NCBI RefSeq assembly: GCF_004016445.2
Contig: NZ_SADT02000007.1
Span: 441,590-505,589 of the forward strand
DNA length: 64,000 nt
From: Mesorhizobium sp. M2E.F.Ca.ET.219.01.1.1
Lineage (GTDB): Bacteria > Pseudomonadota > Alphaproteobacteria > Rhizobiales > Rhizobiaceae
Direction of reading: 5' to 3'
Within the stretch, counting starts at the first letter, position 1, and every line of letters starts with the position of its first letter. This document shows, in pieces, positions 35,149 to 45,422 of this stretch. The notes beneath the pieces are model-generated. The model was not told the DNA's origin. It saw only the letters and a list, made by a program, of their open reading frames with translations, and searched no databases. Both the position numbers and the translations under genes were made by a program.

Positions 35149-36585
35149 CTATACGTTCAACAAGAGATATTCCCGCTCCCACGGGCTGATGACCTCCATG
35201 AAGGTCTCGAATTCGGCCCGTTTGATCGCTGCGTAGGTGGCGGCGAAGGATGTGCCGAGGATGGCCGCGAGTTCCTGATCGCCTTCGAACAGGTCAACCG
35301 CTTCGAGCAAGCTGCGTGGCAGGTCGATCTCATCGGCGTTGGCTGTGGTCAGCACCGGAGGCTCCGCGTTGACCTTCCTGGTCATGCCGATCAGCCCGCA
35401 GGCAAGCGATGCCGCCAGCGCCAGATAGGGGTTGGCGTCGGAAGACGGGATGCGGTTTTCGACGCGACGCGCCGCCGGATCCGAACGCGGCACGCGGAAG
35501 GCTGTGGTGCGGTTGTCGTAGCCCCATTTGTTGTTGACCGGGGCCGAGGCCTGTTGCGTCAGCCGGCGATAGGAATTGACGTAAGGCGCAAACATCACCA
35601 GCGCGTTAGGCACATGCTTCTGCATGCCGCCGATGAAGTGGAAGAAAGCGTCTGTCTCGGAGCCGTCCTCGGCCGAGAAGATGTTCTTGCCGGTCTTCTT
35701 GTCGATCACGGACTGGTGGATATGCATGGCGGAGCCCGGCTGCCCCTGGATCGGCTTTGCCATGAAGGTGGCGTAGATCTCGTGCTTCAGGGCCGCCTCG
35801 CGGATGGTGCGCTTGAACATGAACACCTGGTCGGCGAGCTCGATCGGGTTGCCGTGACGCAGATTGATCTCGAGCTGGCCGGCGCCCTCCTCATGGATCA
35901 GCGTGTCGATCTCCAGGCCCTGCCGCTCCGAGAAATGGTAGATGTCGTCGATCAACTCGTCGAACTCGTTGACGCCGGCGATCGAATAGCCCGCGCCGCC
36001 GCCGATCGGCCGCCCCGAGCGTCCGACGGGCGGCGTCAGCGGATAGTCCGGATCGGGGTTCTTGCGCACCAGATAGAATTCGATCTCTGGCGCCACCACC
36101 GGTTTGAGCCCACGCTCGTCATAGGCGGCAAGCACGCGCTTCAGCACGTTGCGCGGCGTGAATTCGACGGAGCGGCCGTCCTGGTGCACGAGGTCGCAGA
36201 TCACCGCTGCCGTTGGGTCTTCTTCCCACGGCACGACCGTCAGCGTCGAGAGATCGGGAAGCAGCTTCAGGTCGCCGTCATCCTCGGGATAGTGGAAGCC
36301 GTTGCCGTCTTCCGGATAGCCGCCCGAGATCGTCGTCATGAACACCGCCGACGGCAGCGCCAGCGAGGTGTTGGAGGTGAATTTCTTCGACGGCATCATC
36401 TTGCCGCGGGCAACGCCCGCCTGGTCCGGCGTGATGCACTCGATATCCTCGATGCCGCGCCACTCCAGCCAGGCGCTGGCCTCCTTCCAGTTCTTCACAC
36501 CGCGTTCGTTTTTCAGGAAGGCAGGCGTGCGAGCGCGTCCCCCCCGGCTTGACGGACGGACTTCCCTTTTTTCAGGCGGCATCAT
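35149..36585 (-). CDS. puuA: Gamma-glutamylputrescine synthetase (glutamine synthetase family)
   Basis: The protein has 478 residues from ATG 36585, with a second Met directly after. Glutamine-synthetase family motifs are present: VVAPEIEFYLV for the catalytic Glu, HEEGAGQLEINLRHGNPIEL, ATFMAKPIQGQPGSAMHIHQ and NRTTAFRVPRSDPAARRVEN for ATP and glutamate binding. The NxE adenylylation site typical of GlnA is not seen. Its overlap-close operon with puuB supports the gamma-glutamylation of putrescine, the first step of the Puu degradation route. Other GS-like amide ligases remain possible. Confidence 0.9.
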   Translation of the reverse strand: MMPPEKREVRPSSRGGRARTPAFLKNERGVKNWKEASAWLEWRGIEDIECITPDQAGVARGKMMPSKKFTSNTSLALPSAVFMTTISGGYPEDGNGFHYPEDDGDLKLLPDLSTLTVVPWEEDPTAAVICDLVHQDGRSVEFTPRNVLKRVLAAYDERGLKPVVAPEIEFYLVRKNPDPDYPLTPPVGRSGRPIGGGAGYSIAGVNEFDELIDDIYHFSERQGLEIDTLIHEEGAGQLEINLRHGNPIELADQVFMFKRTIREAALKHEIYATFMAKPIQGQPGSAMHIHQSVIDKKTGKNIFSAEDGSETDAFFHFIGGMQKHVPNALVMFAPYVNSYRRLTQQASAPVNNKWGYDNRTTAFRVPRSDPAARRVENRIPSSDANPYLALAASLACGLIGMTRKVNAEPPVLTTANADEIDLPRSLLEAVDLFEGDQELAAILGTSFAATYAAIKRAEFETFMEVISPWEREYLLLNV

Positions 36586-36733
36586 TCACCAGATTGTGTT
36601 GCGGATTTCAGACTATAGCCGGGCGCCACGGGGGAAGGGAAGGGGAGGCGGGAGAAGCAGGCATCCGTCTTCAGGCTCGCGGCGCGCCGCAACAACAGGT
36701 ACACCGGCCGTCCATGAAGAACGGTGCCAACAT

Positions 36734-37447
36734 ATGCCTGCCTCTCATTTGACCACAATCGGCTTCGATGCCGACGACACGCTGTGGCAGAATGAGCAGT
36801 TCTTCCGCATGACCGAGAAACGCTTCGCCGAAATGCTGGCGGAGCACGGCGACCACGAGCATATCGCGGCAAGGCTGCTCGAAGCGGAAAGGCGCAACCT
36901 CGCTATCTACGGCTTCGGCATCAAGGGCTTTACCCTGTCGATGATCGAGACAGCGGTCGAGATCACCGGTGGTGAGGTGCTTGGTTCGATCATCGGCGAG
37001 ATCCTGGCTGCCGGCCGCGAGATGCTCCGCCATCCGATCGAGCCGCTGCCGCATGCGCGCGAGACGGTCGAAAAGCTGGCGGGCTCCTACCATCTGGTGC
37101 TCATCACCAAGGGCGACCTCTTCGATCAGGAGCGCAAGCTTGCGCAGTCGGGAATGGGTGACCTCTTCGACGCGGTGGAGATCGTCAGCGACAAGAGCGC
37201 CGCCACCTATGCCCGCATCTTCAGTCGCCATGGCGACGGACCGCAAAAAAGCATGATGGTCGGCAATTCGCTGAAGTCGGATGTCGTGCCTGCCATCGAG
37301 GCCGGCGGTTGGGGCATCCATGTGCCGCACGAATTGACCTGGGCGGTCGAACATGCCGAGGCGCCGGTTGCGGCGCCGCGTTTCCGCCAGATTGCCGATC
37401 TCGGCGAGTTGCCGAGCCTGGTCGAAGCCATCGCAAAGGCCGGCTGA
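36734..37447 (+). CDS. HAD-family hydrolase
   Basis: The protein has 237 residues from ATG 36734. HAD motif I is FDADDTLW, motif II is LVLITKGD, motif III a Lys around SDKSAATY and motif IV MMVGNSLKSDVVPAIEAG. The cap between motifs I and II is helical (subclass I). Phosphatase activity on a small phosphorylated metabolite is likely, but its substrate is unknown. It is divergent from puuA across a purine-rich 148-bp gap. Confidence 0.88.
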   Translation: MPASHLTTIGFDADDTLWQNEQFFRMTEKRFAEMLAEHGDHEHIAARLLEAERRNLAIYGFGIKGFTLSMIETAVEITGGEVLGSIIGEILAAGREMLRHPIEPLPHARETVEKLAGSYHLVLITKGDLFDQERKLAQSGMGDLFDAVEIVSDKSAATYARIFSRHGDGPQKSMMVGNSLKSDVVPAIEAGGWGIHVPHELTWAVEHAEAPVAAPRFRQIADLGELPSLVEAIAKAG

Positions 37448-37459
37448 ACGCCGTCCAAT

Positions 37460-37843
37460 CTAACCGCGCCCTGTCAGGCGATCGACCACCGGTTGCAGCC
37501 TCTCGGGCGTGATCGGCTTGGCAACGACCGCATCGACCATGCTCGACAGGCCAAGGCTCTCCGGCGTGCCATTCCTGGTTGAGAGCAGGATAACCGCGGG
37601 CAGTGGCTTGCCGGAGACGCGCCGCAGCGCGTCGATGGCCGACATCAGCCGGTCGCAATCCTTGTCGTCGGGGCCGCCGTCCAGGATGACGGCGCCGGGC
37701 AGTTGGCGGGCCAGTGTCTTCTCGGCGGCTTCGGGCGGTTCCGAGATCGGCTTCAGGCCCGATTTCTCGACGATTTTCGACACCACGACCCGGTTGATCG
37801 ATGATTTTCCGACGACCAGCACCTTGGAAAAATCCGCCGCCAT
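37460..37843 (-). CDS. Single-domain response-regulator-like protein with degenerate acid pocket
   Basis: ATG 37843 gives 127 residues covering just a receiver domain; ATG 37903 would add 20 residues, and the frame stays open beyond. The phosphoacceptor position is occupied (Asp55 in AVILDGGP), as are the conserved Ser88 and Lys109-Pro. The usual acidic pair after beta-1 is replaced by Gly12-Lys13 (KVLVVGKSSINR). True receivers need that pair to bind Mg2+, so phosphorylation is doubtful. It may act as a protein-protein adaptor. The gene lies convergent with the HAD gene and downstream of the aceA operon terminator. Confidence 0.7.
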   Translation of the reverse strand: MAADFSKVLVVGKSSINRVVVSKIVEKSGLKPISEPPEAAEKTLARQLPGAVILDGGPDDKDCDRLMSAIDALRRVSGKPLPAVILLSTRNGTPESLGLSSMVDAVVAKPITPERLQPVVDRLTGRG

Positions 37844-38059
37844 CGCGCGGGCTGCCGGTCTCGGATGTTTTTCGGAGTGGTCGTCACGGTCGGCGGGACA
37901 CATCGGCGGGCTGGCACTCTGGTTCAATGCAGGGTTGAAACCTGAGGCAGAATTGAGTGAGATCGCGGCCGGAGTCAAGCTGAAATGGCCGAGGCCGAAA
38001 ATATAGCAAGAAAATCCTGAATTCAGCGCAAGTCGTGCCCCCAACGGCAAAGGCAAATC

Positions 38060-38107
38060 GAAAAAATGCGACAGTCTCCGAACGTATAACGCACGGAAGA
38101 CTGTCGC
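38060..38107 (-). terminator. Rho-independent terminator of the aceA operon
   Basis: On the minus strand, GCGACAGTCTTCCG pairs with CGGAGACTGTCGC (one bulge) around a 13-base loop and is followed by ATTTTTTCG. It lies 20 bases beyond the stop of the small protein gene that follows aceA. Confidence 0.8.
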
Positions 38108-38126
38108 CGAGACTGTTGACGTTACG

Positions 38127-38369
38127 TCAAGTATGGCTTTGATGGGTGACGATCACGGGGATCAGAAGGTCACCCCAGTTTCCGTCGCCGCCATGGTGCC
38201 TGGCCGAGCGCACCAGCTCCACCGAGACGCCGGCCTCGACTGCCTTCATGACCGACTGATTGAGCCTGTGCAGATCGTTGGCGAGCATGCGGATCGTCGC
38301 CTGCTGGTCGACGCTCATCGCGCTCGATTGCTCTTCCGCCCTTTCCTTGACGCGGCTTATCGATGCCAT
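38127..38369 (-). CDS. Small conserved-looking protein downstream of isocitrate lyase
   Basis: The protein has 80 residues from ATG 38369, preceded by a strong GAGGAGAAG. It is a mostly helical, polar protein (VDQQATIRMLANDLHRLNQS, then VMKAVEAGVSVELVRSARHH) without a membrane segment or known motif. A good ribosome site, 55-base spacing from aceA and a terminator just behind it argue that it is a real co-transcribed gene. Its function is unknown; a role tied to isocitrate lyase is only suggested by position. Confidence 0.7.
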   Translation of the reverse strand: MASISRVKERAEEQSSAMSVDQQATIRMLANDLHRLNQSVMKAVEAGVSVELVRSARHHGGDGNWGDLLIPVIVTHQSHT

Positions 38370-38423
38370 TGGTCTTCTCCTCGATTAAAATGCCCTGCGG
38401 GCGTTTCCTCTGGTTGTTATCCG

Positions 38424-39713
<1,290 letters not shown>

Positions 39714-39963
39714 TGGTCACTCCGGATCGTTTGAAATTGCTTCAGCGCCGCATCGCAATGGACATATCCCGCGACGTCTGCGTGTGACATCGTTTACATT
39801 GCGGCGCGAAATAGGCTAGGGAAACCGCCATTTAGCGCCAAAAATAAAGGAAAAGCTGTGTTGCCATTGACAAGTCAGCTCTGTAAATTTGTCACGATTG
39901 TAAAAACGGCAGGGCGAGCATCGGACTCGATGCGTATGTAAATTCTTGTCAAGGGCGGAACGG
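39714..39963. promoter_or_regulatory. aceA / scfR divergent control region with repeated TGTAAATT-TTGTCA boxes
   Basis: The region is AT-rich from 39830 to 39950. A motif occurs twice in direct orientation: TGTAAATTTGTCA at 39882-39894 and TGTAAATTCTTGTCA at 39937-39951. Further half-sites (TTTACA near 39793, TTGTAAAAA near 39898) lie around them. These are candidate binding sites for the adjacent ScfR/RamB-like protein. Confidence 0.55.
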
Positions 39964-41406
39964 ATGGCCGACCAGAAGATCTTTGCCGGGCCGCGGCTGC
40001 GCCGGCTGCGCAACGCCAGGGGGCTGACCCAGACGGCAATGGCCGAGGGACTGGGCATCTCGCCCTCCTACCTCAACCTCATCGAGCGCAACCAGCGGCC
40101 TCTGACGGTGCAGCTCATCCTCAAGCTGGCCTCCGTCTACAAGGTCGATCCGCATGAATTGCAGGGAGAGACAAAAGGCTCGATCGCGGCCTTGCGCGAA
40201 GCGTTCAGCGATCCGCTTCTTGCCGGCGAACTGCCCGGCGATCAGGAACTGATCGACCTCGCCGAGACGGCGCCCAATGCTTCGGCGGCGATGGTGAAGC
40301 TCTTTCGCGCCTATCGCGAGCAGGCCGAGCGCCTGTCCGATCTCAACCAACTGCTGGCCAAGGAGGGCAGGGCGACCGCGCTGTCCGGCGCGCGCCTGCC
40401 CGCCGACGAAGTCCACGAAGTGTTCGAGCGCCGGCCGAACCACTTTGCTGCGCTGGAGGAGGAGGCGGAGGCTTTCACATCGCTCCTCGAGCCCGGCGAC
40501 GATCTGTTCGGCGCGCTCAATGCCTGGCTGAGGCGCGAGCATGGCATCGTCGTCAAGGTGCTGCCGGTCGCCACCATGCCCAACTGGCGCCGCCGCTATG
40601 ACCGCCATTCGCAGCGCCTGTTCCTGTCGGAGCGGCTGTCGCCCTTCGATCAGCTGCGCGAAGTCGCCATGGAGGCGAGCCTGATGCGCATGTCGGTGGC
40701 CGTCGCGGGCGAGATCCAGGGGCTAAAGCTCGGCACGGACGAGGCCCGCCGGCTCGCCCGCTTCGAGCTTGGCCGCTATGCCGCGCATGCGCTGATGATG
40801 CCTTACCAGGCTTTCCATGCCGCCGCCGTTCGCGCCCGCTATGATATCGACGTCCTGCGTTCCCGCTTCGGCGTCTCTTTCGAACAGGCGGCCAATCGCC
40901 TGACCATGCTGCAGCGGCAGGGCGCGGCCGGCGTGCCGTTCTTCATGCTGGAAGTCGACAATGCCGGCAACCGCTTCCGCAAGGCCGGCAGCCAGGGTTA
41001 TCCGCAAAGTCGCTTCGGCGGCGGCTGCCCCAAGCTCCCCATCCATGCGGCCTTCTCGCAGCCGGGCCAGATCCTGGTCGAGGCGGTGGAAATGCCCGAT
41101 GGCGCTGAGTTCCTCTGCATCGCCCGCACGTTGGAAGGCCCGCAAGGCGCCTTCTCCGAACGGCCGCGTCGCACCGCGCTCCTGCTCGGCTGCGATATCG
41201 GTTTTCGCGACGAGATCGTCTATGGCGCGGCGCTGCCGGCTGGATCCCCCGGCAAGCCCGGGCAGGGCTTCGCCACCCCGGTCGGTCCCGCCTGCAGGCT
41301 TTGCGAGCGCGCCGGCTGCCTGGCGCGCGCCGAGCCGCCGGTGACGCGCCCGCTCGGCCTCGACGAGATGGTGACCGGCCTGAGCGCCTTTGATTTTCAG
41401 GGATGA
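39964..41406 (+). CDS. ScfR/RamB-type XRE-family transcriptional regulator
   Basis: The protein has 480 residues from ATG 39964, with GGCGGAACGG upstream. Residues about 8-62 are an XRE helix-turn-helix (LRRLRNARGLTQTAMAEGLG then ISPSYLNLIERNQR). The middle part is the IrrE-like/DUF955 domain without the metalloprotease HExxH motif, and the end is the DUF2083-type short-chain acyl-CoA responsive domain (FGGGCPKLPIHAAFSQPGQI, CRLCERAGCLARAEPPVTRP). RamB of Corynebacterium, from the same family, controls aceA and aceB. Divergent placement next to aceA supports the same job here. Confidence 0.9.
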   Translation: MADQKIFAGPRLRRLRNARGLTQTAMAEGLGISPSYLNLIERNQRPLTVQLILKLASVYKVDPHELQGETKGSIAALREAFSDPLLAGELPGDQELIDLAETAPNASAAMVKLFRAYREQAERLSDLNQLLAKEGRATALSGARLPADEVHEVFERRPNHFAALEEEAEAFTSLLEPGDDLFGALNAWLRREHGIVVKVLPVATMPNWRRRYDRHSQRLFLSERLSPFDQLREVAMEASLMRMSVAVAGEIQGLKLGTDEARRLARFELGRYAAHALMMPYQAFHAAAVRARYDIDVLRSRFGVSFEQAANRLTMLQRQGAAGVPFFMLEVDNAGNRFRKAGSQGYPQSRFGGGCPKLPIHAAFSQPGQILVEAVEMPDGAEFLCIARTLEGPQGAFSERPRRTALLLGCDIGFRDEIVYGAALPAGSPGKPGQGFATPVGPACRLCERAGCLARAEPPVTRPLGLDEMVTGLSAFDFQG

Positions 41407-41573
41407 CGGGGCGGACGTGCCCCAAGCTTCGCCGGGCGCTGGATCACGCCGACCCGGCGTCTTTGCGCTAGGCGATTGCGGCGCAGTCCGGTCGTCCAAG
41501 CCGCGGTCTTGTCGTCTGAGACACGGTTCTGTCGTCCCTGGTGCATCGTAGAGCAAATAACTCGCTGACAGTC

Positions 41574-42530
41574 ATGTCCATGACCGATACCGCTTCACCG
41601 CCCGCCGCCTTGCCTGCCGTCTCGCCGCGCGAGGAGCGGATCGGCATGCTGCTGGTCTTCCTTTCGGCGCTCATGTGGAGTTTCGGCGGCACCATCGCCC
41701 GCTTCATCCATGTCGACGACAGCTGGACCGTGGTGTTTTGGCGCTCCCTCTGGGCGGTGGCCTTCCTTATTGCCTTCATGGTCTGGCGCGACGGTTGGCG
41801 CGGCACGTTGAGGTTGTTCCGCGACATGGGGTTGCCCGGGCTTGGCGTCGCCCTCTGCTTCGCCACCGCCTCCACCAGCTTCGTCGTGGCGCTCGCCTAC
41901 ACCACGGTCGCCAACATCCTTTTGATGCAGGCCGGAGTGCCGCTGCTGGCGGCGCTGCTTGCGTGGCTCTTGTTTCGCGAGCGTGTCAGCCCGGCGACCT
42001 GGGTCGCCATTGCCGCAGTGATCACCGGCGTCGCGATCATGGTCTCCGAATCCCTCGACGGGGCCGTGTCCCCCATCGGTGACGGCCTGGCGCTGCTGAT
42101 TGCGGTGATGTTTTCCGTCGCGACTGTGATCACCCGGCGCTTCGCCCATGTGCGCATGGTGCCGGCCAATTGCCTCGCGGCGCTGCTTGCTGGCGCGTTA
42201 GCGGCATCTCAAGCTTCGCAGTTTGCCGTGTCCGGGCGCGACATGGGCTTCCTCTTCGCCTTCGGCGTCATCAACCTCGGCGTCGGCCTCGCCTTTTTCG
42301 CCATGGGCGCCCGGCTCGTGCCGGCGGCGATCGCGGCGCTGCTCGGCACCTTCGAGCCGATCCTCGGGCCGATCTGGGTCTGGCTCGTCCATTCCGAGGT
42401 GCCGTCGGTGCGCACCATCATCGGTGGCGCGGTCGTGGTCACGGCGCTGCTCGTCCATATCGGCCTGGAGTTCAAACGTCAGGCGCGACCGGCACGTCCC
42501 GGCATCACCGGCCTGCCGTCACCCAATTGA
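41574..42530 (+). CDS. EamA-family (DMT) transporter
   Basis: The protein has 318 residues from ATG 41574, with another Met two codons later; the ribosome site is weak. Ten hydrophobic helices in two five-helix halves are visible, each half beginning with an EamA-type pattern (LLVFLSALMWSFGGTIARFI; DGLALLIAVMFSVATVITRR). The end of each half has the usual ERVSPATWVAIAAVITGVA and FEPILGPIWVWLV segments. It is an inner-membrane exporter of small metabolites, probably amino acids or related compounds; the substrate is not identifiable. Confidence 0.9.
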   Translation: MSMTDTASPPAALPAVSPREERIGMLLVFLSALMWSFGGTIARFIHVDDSWTVVFWRSLWAVAFLIAFMVWRDGWRGTLRLFRDMGLPGLGVALCFATASTSFVVALAYTTVANILLMQAGVPLLAALLAWLLFRERVSPATWVAIAAVITGVAIMVSESLDGAVSPIGDGLALLIAVMFSVATVITRRFAHVRMVPANCLAALLAGALAASQASQFAVSGRDMGFLFAFGVINLGVGLAFFAMGARLVPAAIAALLGTFEPILGPIWVWLVHSEVPSVRTIIGGAVVVTALLVHIGLEFKRQARPARPGITGLPSPN

Positions 42531-42537
42531 CGTTAGT

Positions 42538-42705
42538 GCATGTCGCCCAAAAGTGCGCAGCGGTTTTGGGAGACGACATGCATCAAAACAGAGAAATGCA
42601 TGTCGCCCAGAAGTGTGCAGCGGTTTTGGGAGAACGACATGCATGTATCAAGACAACAGCATGTCGCCCAGAAGTGTGCAGCGGTTCTGGGACAACGACA
42701 TGCAT
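42538..42705. repeat. Three tandem copies of a 44-49-bp hairpin repeat
   Basis: Copies lie at 42538-42583, 42596-42644 and 42659-42705, with a period of about 60 bp. Each has an outer dyad GCATGTCG...CGACATGC and an inner one. The inner stems are CCCAAAA/TTTTGGG, CCCAGAA/TTTTGGG and CCCAGAA/TTCTGGG, so base changes keep pairing. The element looks like the palindromic repeats common in Rhizobiales intergenic DNA. Confidence 0.88.
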
Positions 42706-42851
42706 CAAAATAAAGACCTGAATCGCGTCGCCCGAATCCCACTCGGCGCGATGCGCTTTAGGCAGCCTTCCCCATTGACAACCCCGCTGCCGGGCGGGCA
42801 GGCTGCGACCACGGCAACAACAAGACAGGCGTATCTTGCCAAGTGTCTCTG

Positions 42852-42944
42852 CCGGCCTGACCAAGGCCGGACCACATCGTCGTATCTCTGCCCACGCCAC
42901 GGCAAATGCCGCTGACGCCGCCCGGGTACCCTACAAGGGCACCC
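42852..42944 (+). promoter_or_regulatory. Candidate structured leader upstream of potF
   Basis: Three hairpins follow each other: CCGGCCT/AGGCCGG (42852-42870), CGGC/GCCG with AAAT loop (42900-42911) and GGGTaCCCT/AGGGcACCC (42924-42944). They lie 150-240 bases before the potF start. Whether they are transcribed with potF is not known. Confidence 0.35.
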
Positions 42945-43095
42945 TGCGGAAGGTCTTCGACCACCGGCAGGCAACCCGGCGCAGTGCCGACAGGTCGCGC
43001 TTGTTGCCCTCCGGAAAGCCCAATAGCCTGAAATCAATGCCGCGCCGCCATATCGCGACGAGCCGGCAAGGGAACACTCACCAAAGGAGAACATC

Positions 43096-44193
43096 ATGAT
43101 CCGCAAAGCGCTCTGGCTTTCGGCGACGTCGGTATTTCTGACGCTTTTCACGGCAGGCGGCCATGCCGAGGACCGCGTCGTCAATGTCTACAACTGGTCG
43201 GACTATATCGATAGCTCGATCATCGACGACTTCACCAAGAAGACCGGCATCAAGGTCGTCTACGACACCTTCGATTCCAACGAGATCTTGGAGACCAAGC
43301 TGCTTGCCGGCGGCAGCGGCTATGACGTCGTCGTGCCCAGCGCCAACTTCCTGGCGCGCCAGATCCAGGCGGGCGTGTTCCAGAAGCTCGACAAGTCGAA
43401 GCTGCCGAACATCTCCAACATGTGGGATGTCATCTCCGAACGCACCGCCAAATACGATCCGGGCAACGAATACTCCGTCAACTATATGTGGGGCACGGTC
43501 GGCCTCGGCTATAACGTCAAGAAGGTGACGGCCGCGCTCGGTGCCGACAAGATCGACAGCTGGGATGTCTTCTTCAATCCGGACAAGCTGGCCAAGCTGA
43601 AGGATTGCGGCGTCTATGTGTTGGATTCTCCCGCCGACATCATTCCGGCGGCGCTGAAATATCTCGGCCTCGATCCCAACAGCACCTCGCCGGATGATAT
43701 TGCCAAGGCCGAGGAAGCGTTGCTCAAGGTCCGCCCCTATATCCGCAAGTTCCATTCGTCCGAATACATCAACGCCTTGGCCAATGGCGACATCTGCCTG
43801 GCGATTGGCTGGTCGGGCGACGTCTTCCAGGCTCGCAACCGCGCCGAGGAAGCCAAGCAGGGCGTCGAGATCGGCTATTCGGTGCCGAAGGAAGGCGCGC
43901 AGATGTGGTTCGACCAGATGGCGATCCCGGCTGACGCGCCGCATGTCGCCGAAGCGCTCGAGTTCATCAACTACATGATGACGCCCGAAGTCATCGCCAA
44001 GTCGTCGAACTACGTGCTCTATGCCAACGGCAACAAGGCTTCGCAGCAGTTCGTCGACAAGGCGATCCTGGAAGATACTTCGGTCTATCCAGATGCCGAG
44101 ACGATCAAGAAGCTCTATACCGTTAAGCCATACGATCCAAAGACACAGCGCGTCATCACGCGCACCTGGACCAAGATCGTCACCGGTCAGTAA
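43096..44193 (+). CDS. potF: Polyamine ABC transporter periplasmic binding protein
   Basis: The protein has 365 residues from ATG 43096, behind AAAGGAG. A signal peptide ends near residue 24 (FTAGGHAEDRVV). The PotD/PotF fold is clear: VVNVYNWSDYIDSSIIDDFT, KVVYDTFDSNEILETKLLAG, YDVVVPSANFLARQIQAGVF, and Trp/Asp residues in NYMWGTVGLGYN and LAIGWSGDVFQA that line the polyamine site in this family. It opens the potFGHI operon. Putrescine is the likely main ligand because the window also has puuAB; spermidine cannot be excluded. Confidence 0.94.
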   Translation: MIRKALWLSATSVFLTLFTAGGHAEDRVVNVYNWSDYIDSSIIDDFTKKTGIKVVYDTFDSNEILETKLLAGGSGYDVVVPSANFLARQIQAGVFQKLDKSKLPNISNMWDVISERTAKYDPGNEYSVNYMWGTVGLGYNVKKVTAALGADKIDSWDVFFNPDKLAKLKDCGVYVLDSPADIIPAALKYLGLDPNSTSPDDIAKAEEALLKVRPYIRKFHSSEYINALANGDICLAIGWSGDVFQARNRAEEAKQGVEIGYSVPKEGAQMWFDQMAIPADAPHVAEALEFINYMMTPEVIAKSSNYVLYANGNKASQQFVDKAILEDTSVYPDAETIKKLYTVKPYDPKTQRVITRTWTKIVTGQ

Positions 44194-44204
44194 GCATTGA
44201 GACA

Positions 44205-44240
44205 CGACCCCGGCAGCCAGCTGCCGGGGTCGCTTTCTTT
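44205..44240 (+). terminator. Hairpin between potF and potG, probable partial terminator
   Basis: A perfect 12-bp stem (CGACCCCGGCAG with CTGCCGGGGTCG) closes a 4-base loop and is followed by a T-rich stretch (CTTTCTTTT). In binding-protein operons such a hairpin stabilises the first message and lowers expression of the transporter genes. Confidence 0.75.
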
Positions 44241-44273
44241 TGGGGAAATCAAAAAAGTAACGGAGTGGGGATC

Positions 44274-45413
<1,140 letters not shown>

Positions 45414-45422
45414 GAGGCTGAG

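Larger units (their letters stand above)
42531..43095. other. Long non-coding region upstream of potF
   Basis: This 565-bp region holds three hairpin repeats (42538-42705), a run of three further hairpins (42852-42944) and the potF ribosome site (AAAGGAGAAC at 43083-43092). Open frames on the minus strand are Arg/Pro-rich without domains and look like shadows. Confidence 0.6.

Noticed and set aside
42538..42705. The regular spacing of the three repeats suggested a small CRISPR array
   Set aside because: The units are themselves palindromic and the gaps between them are only about 13-15 bases and similar to each other. There are no unique 30-base spacers and no cas genes.
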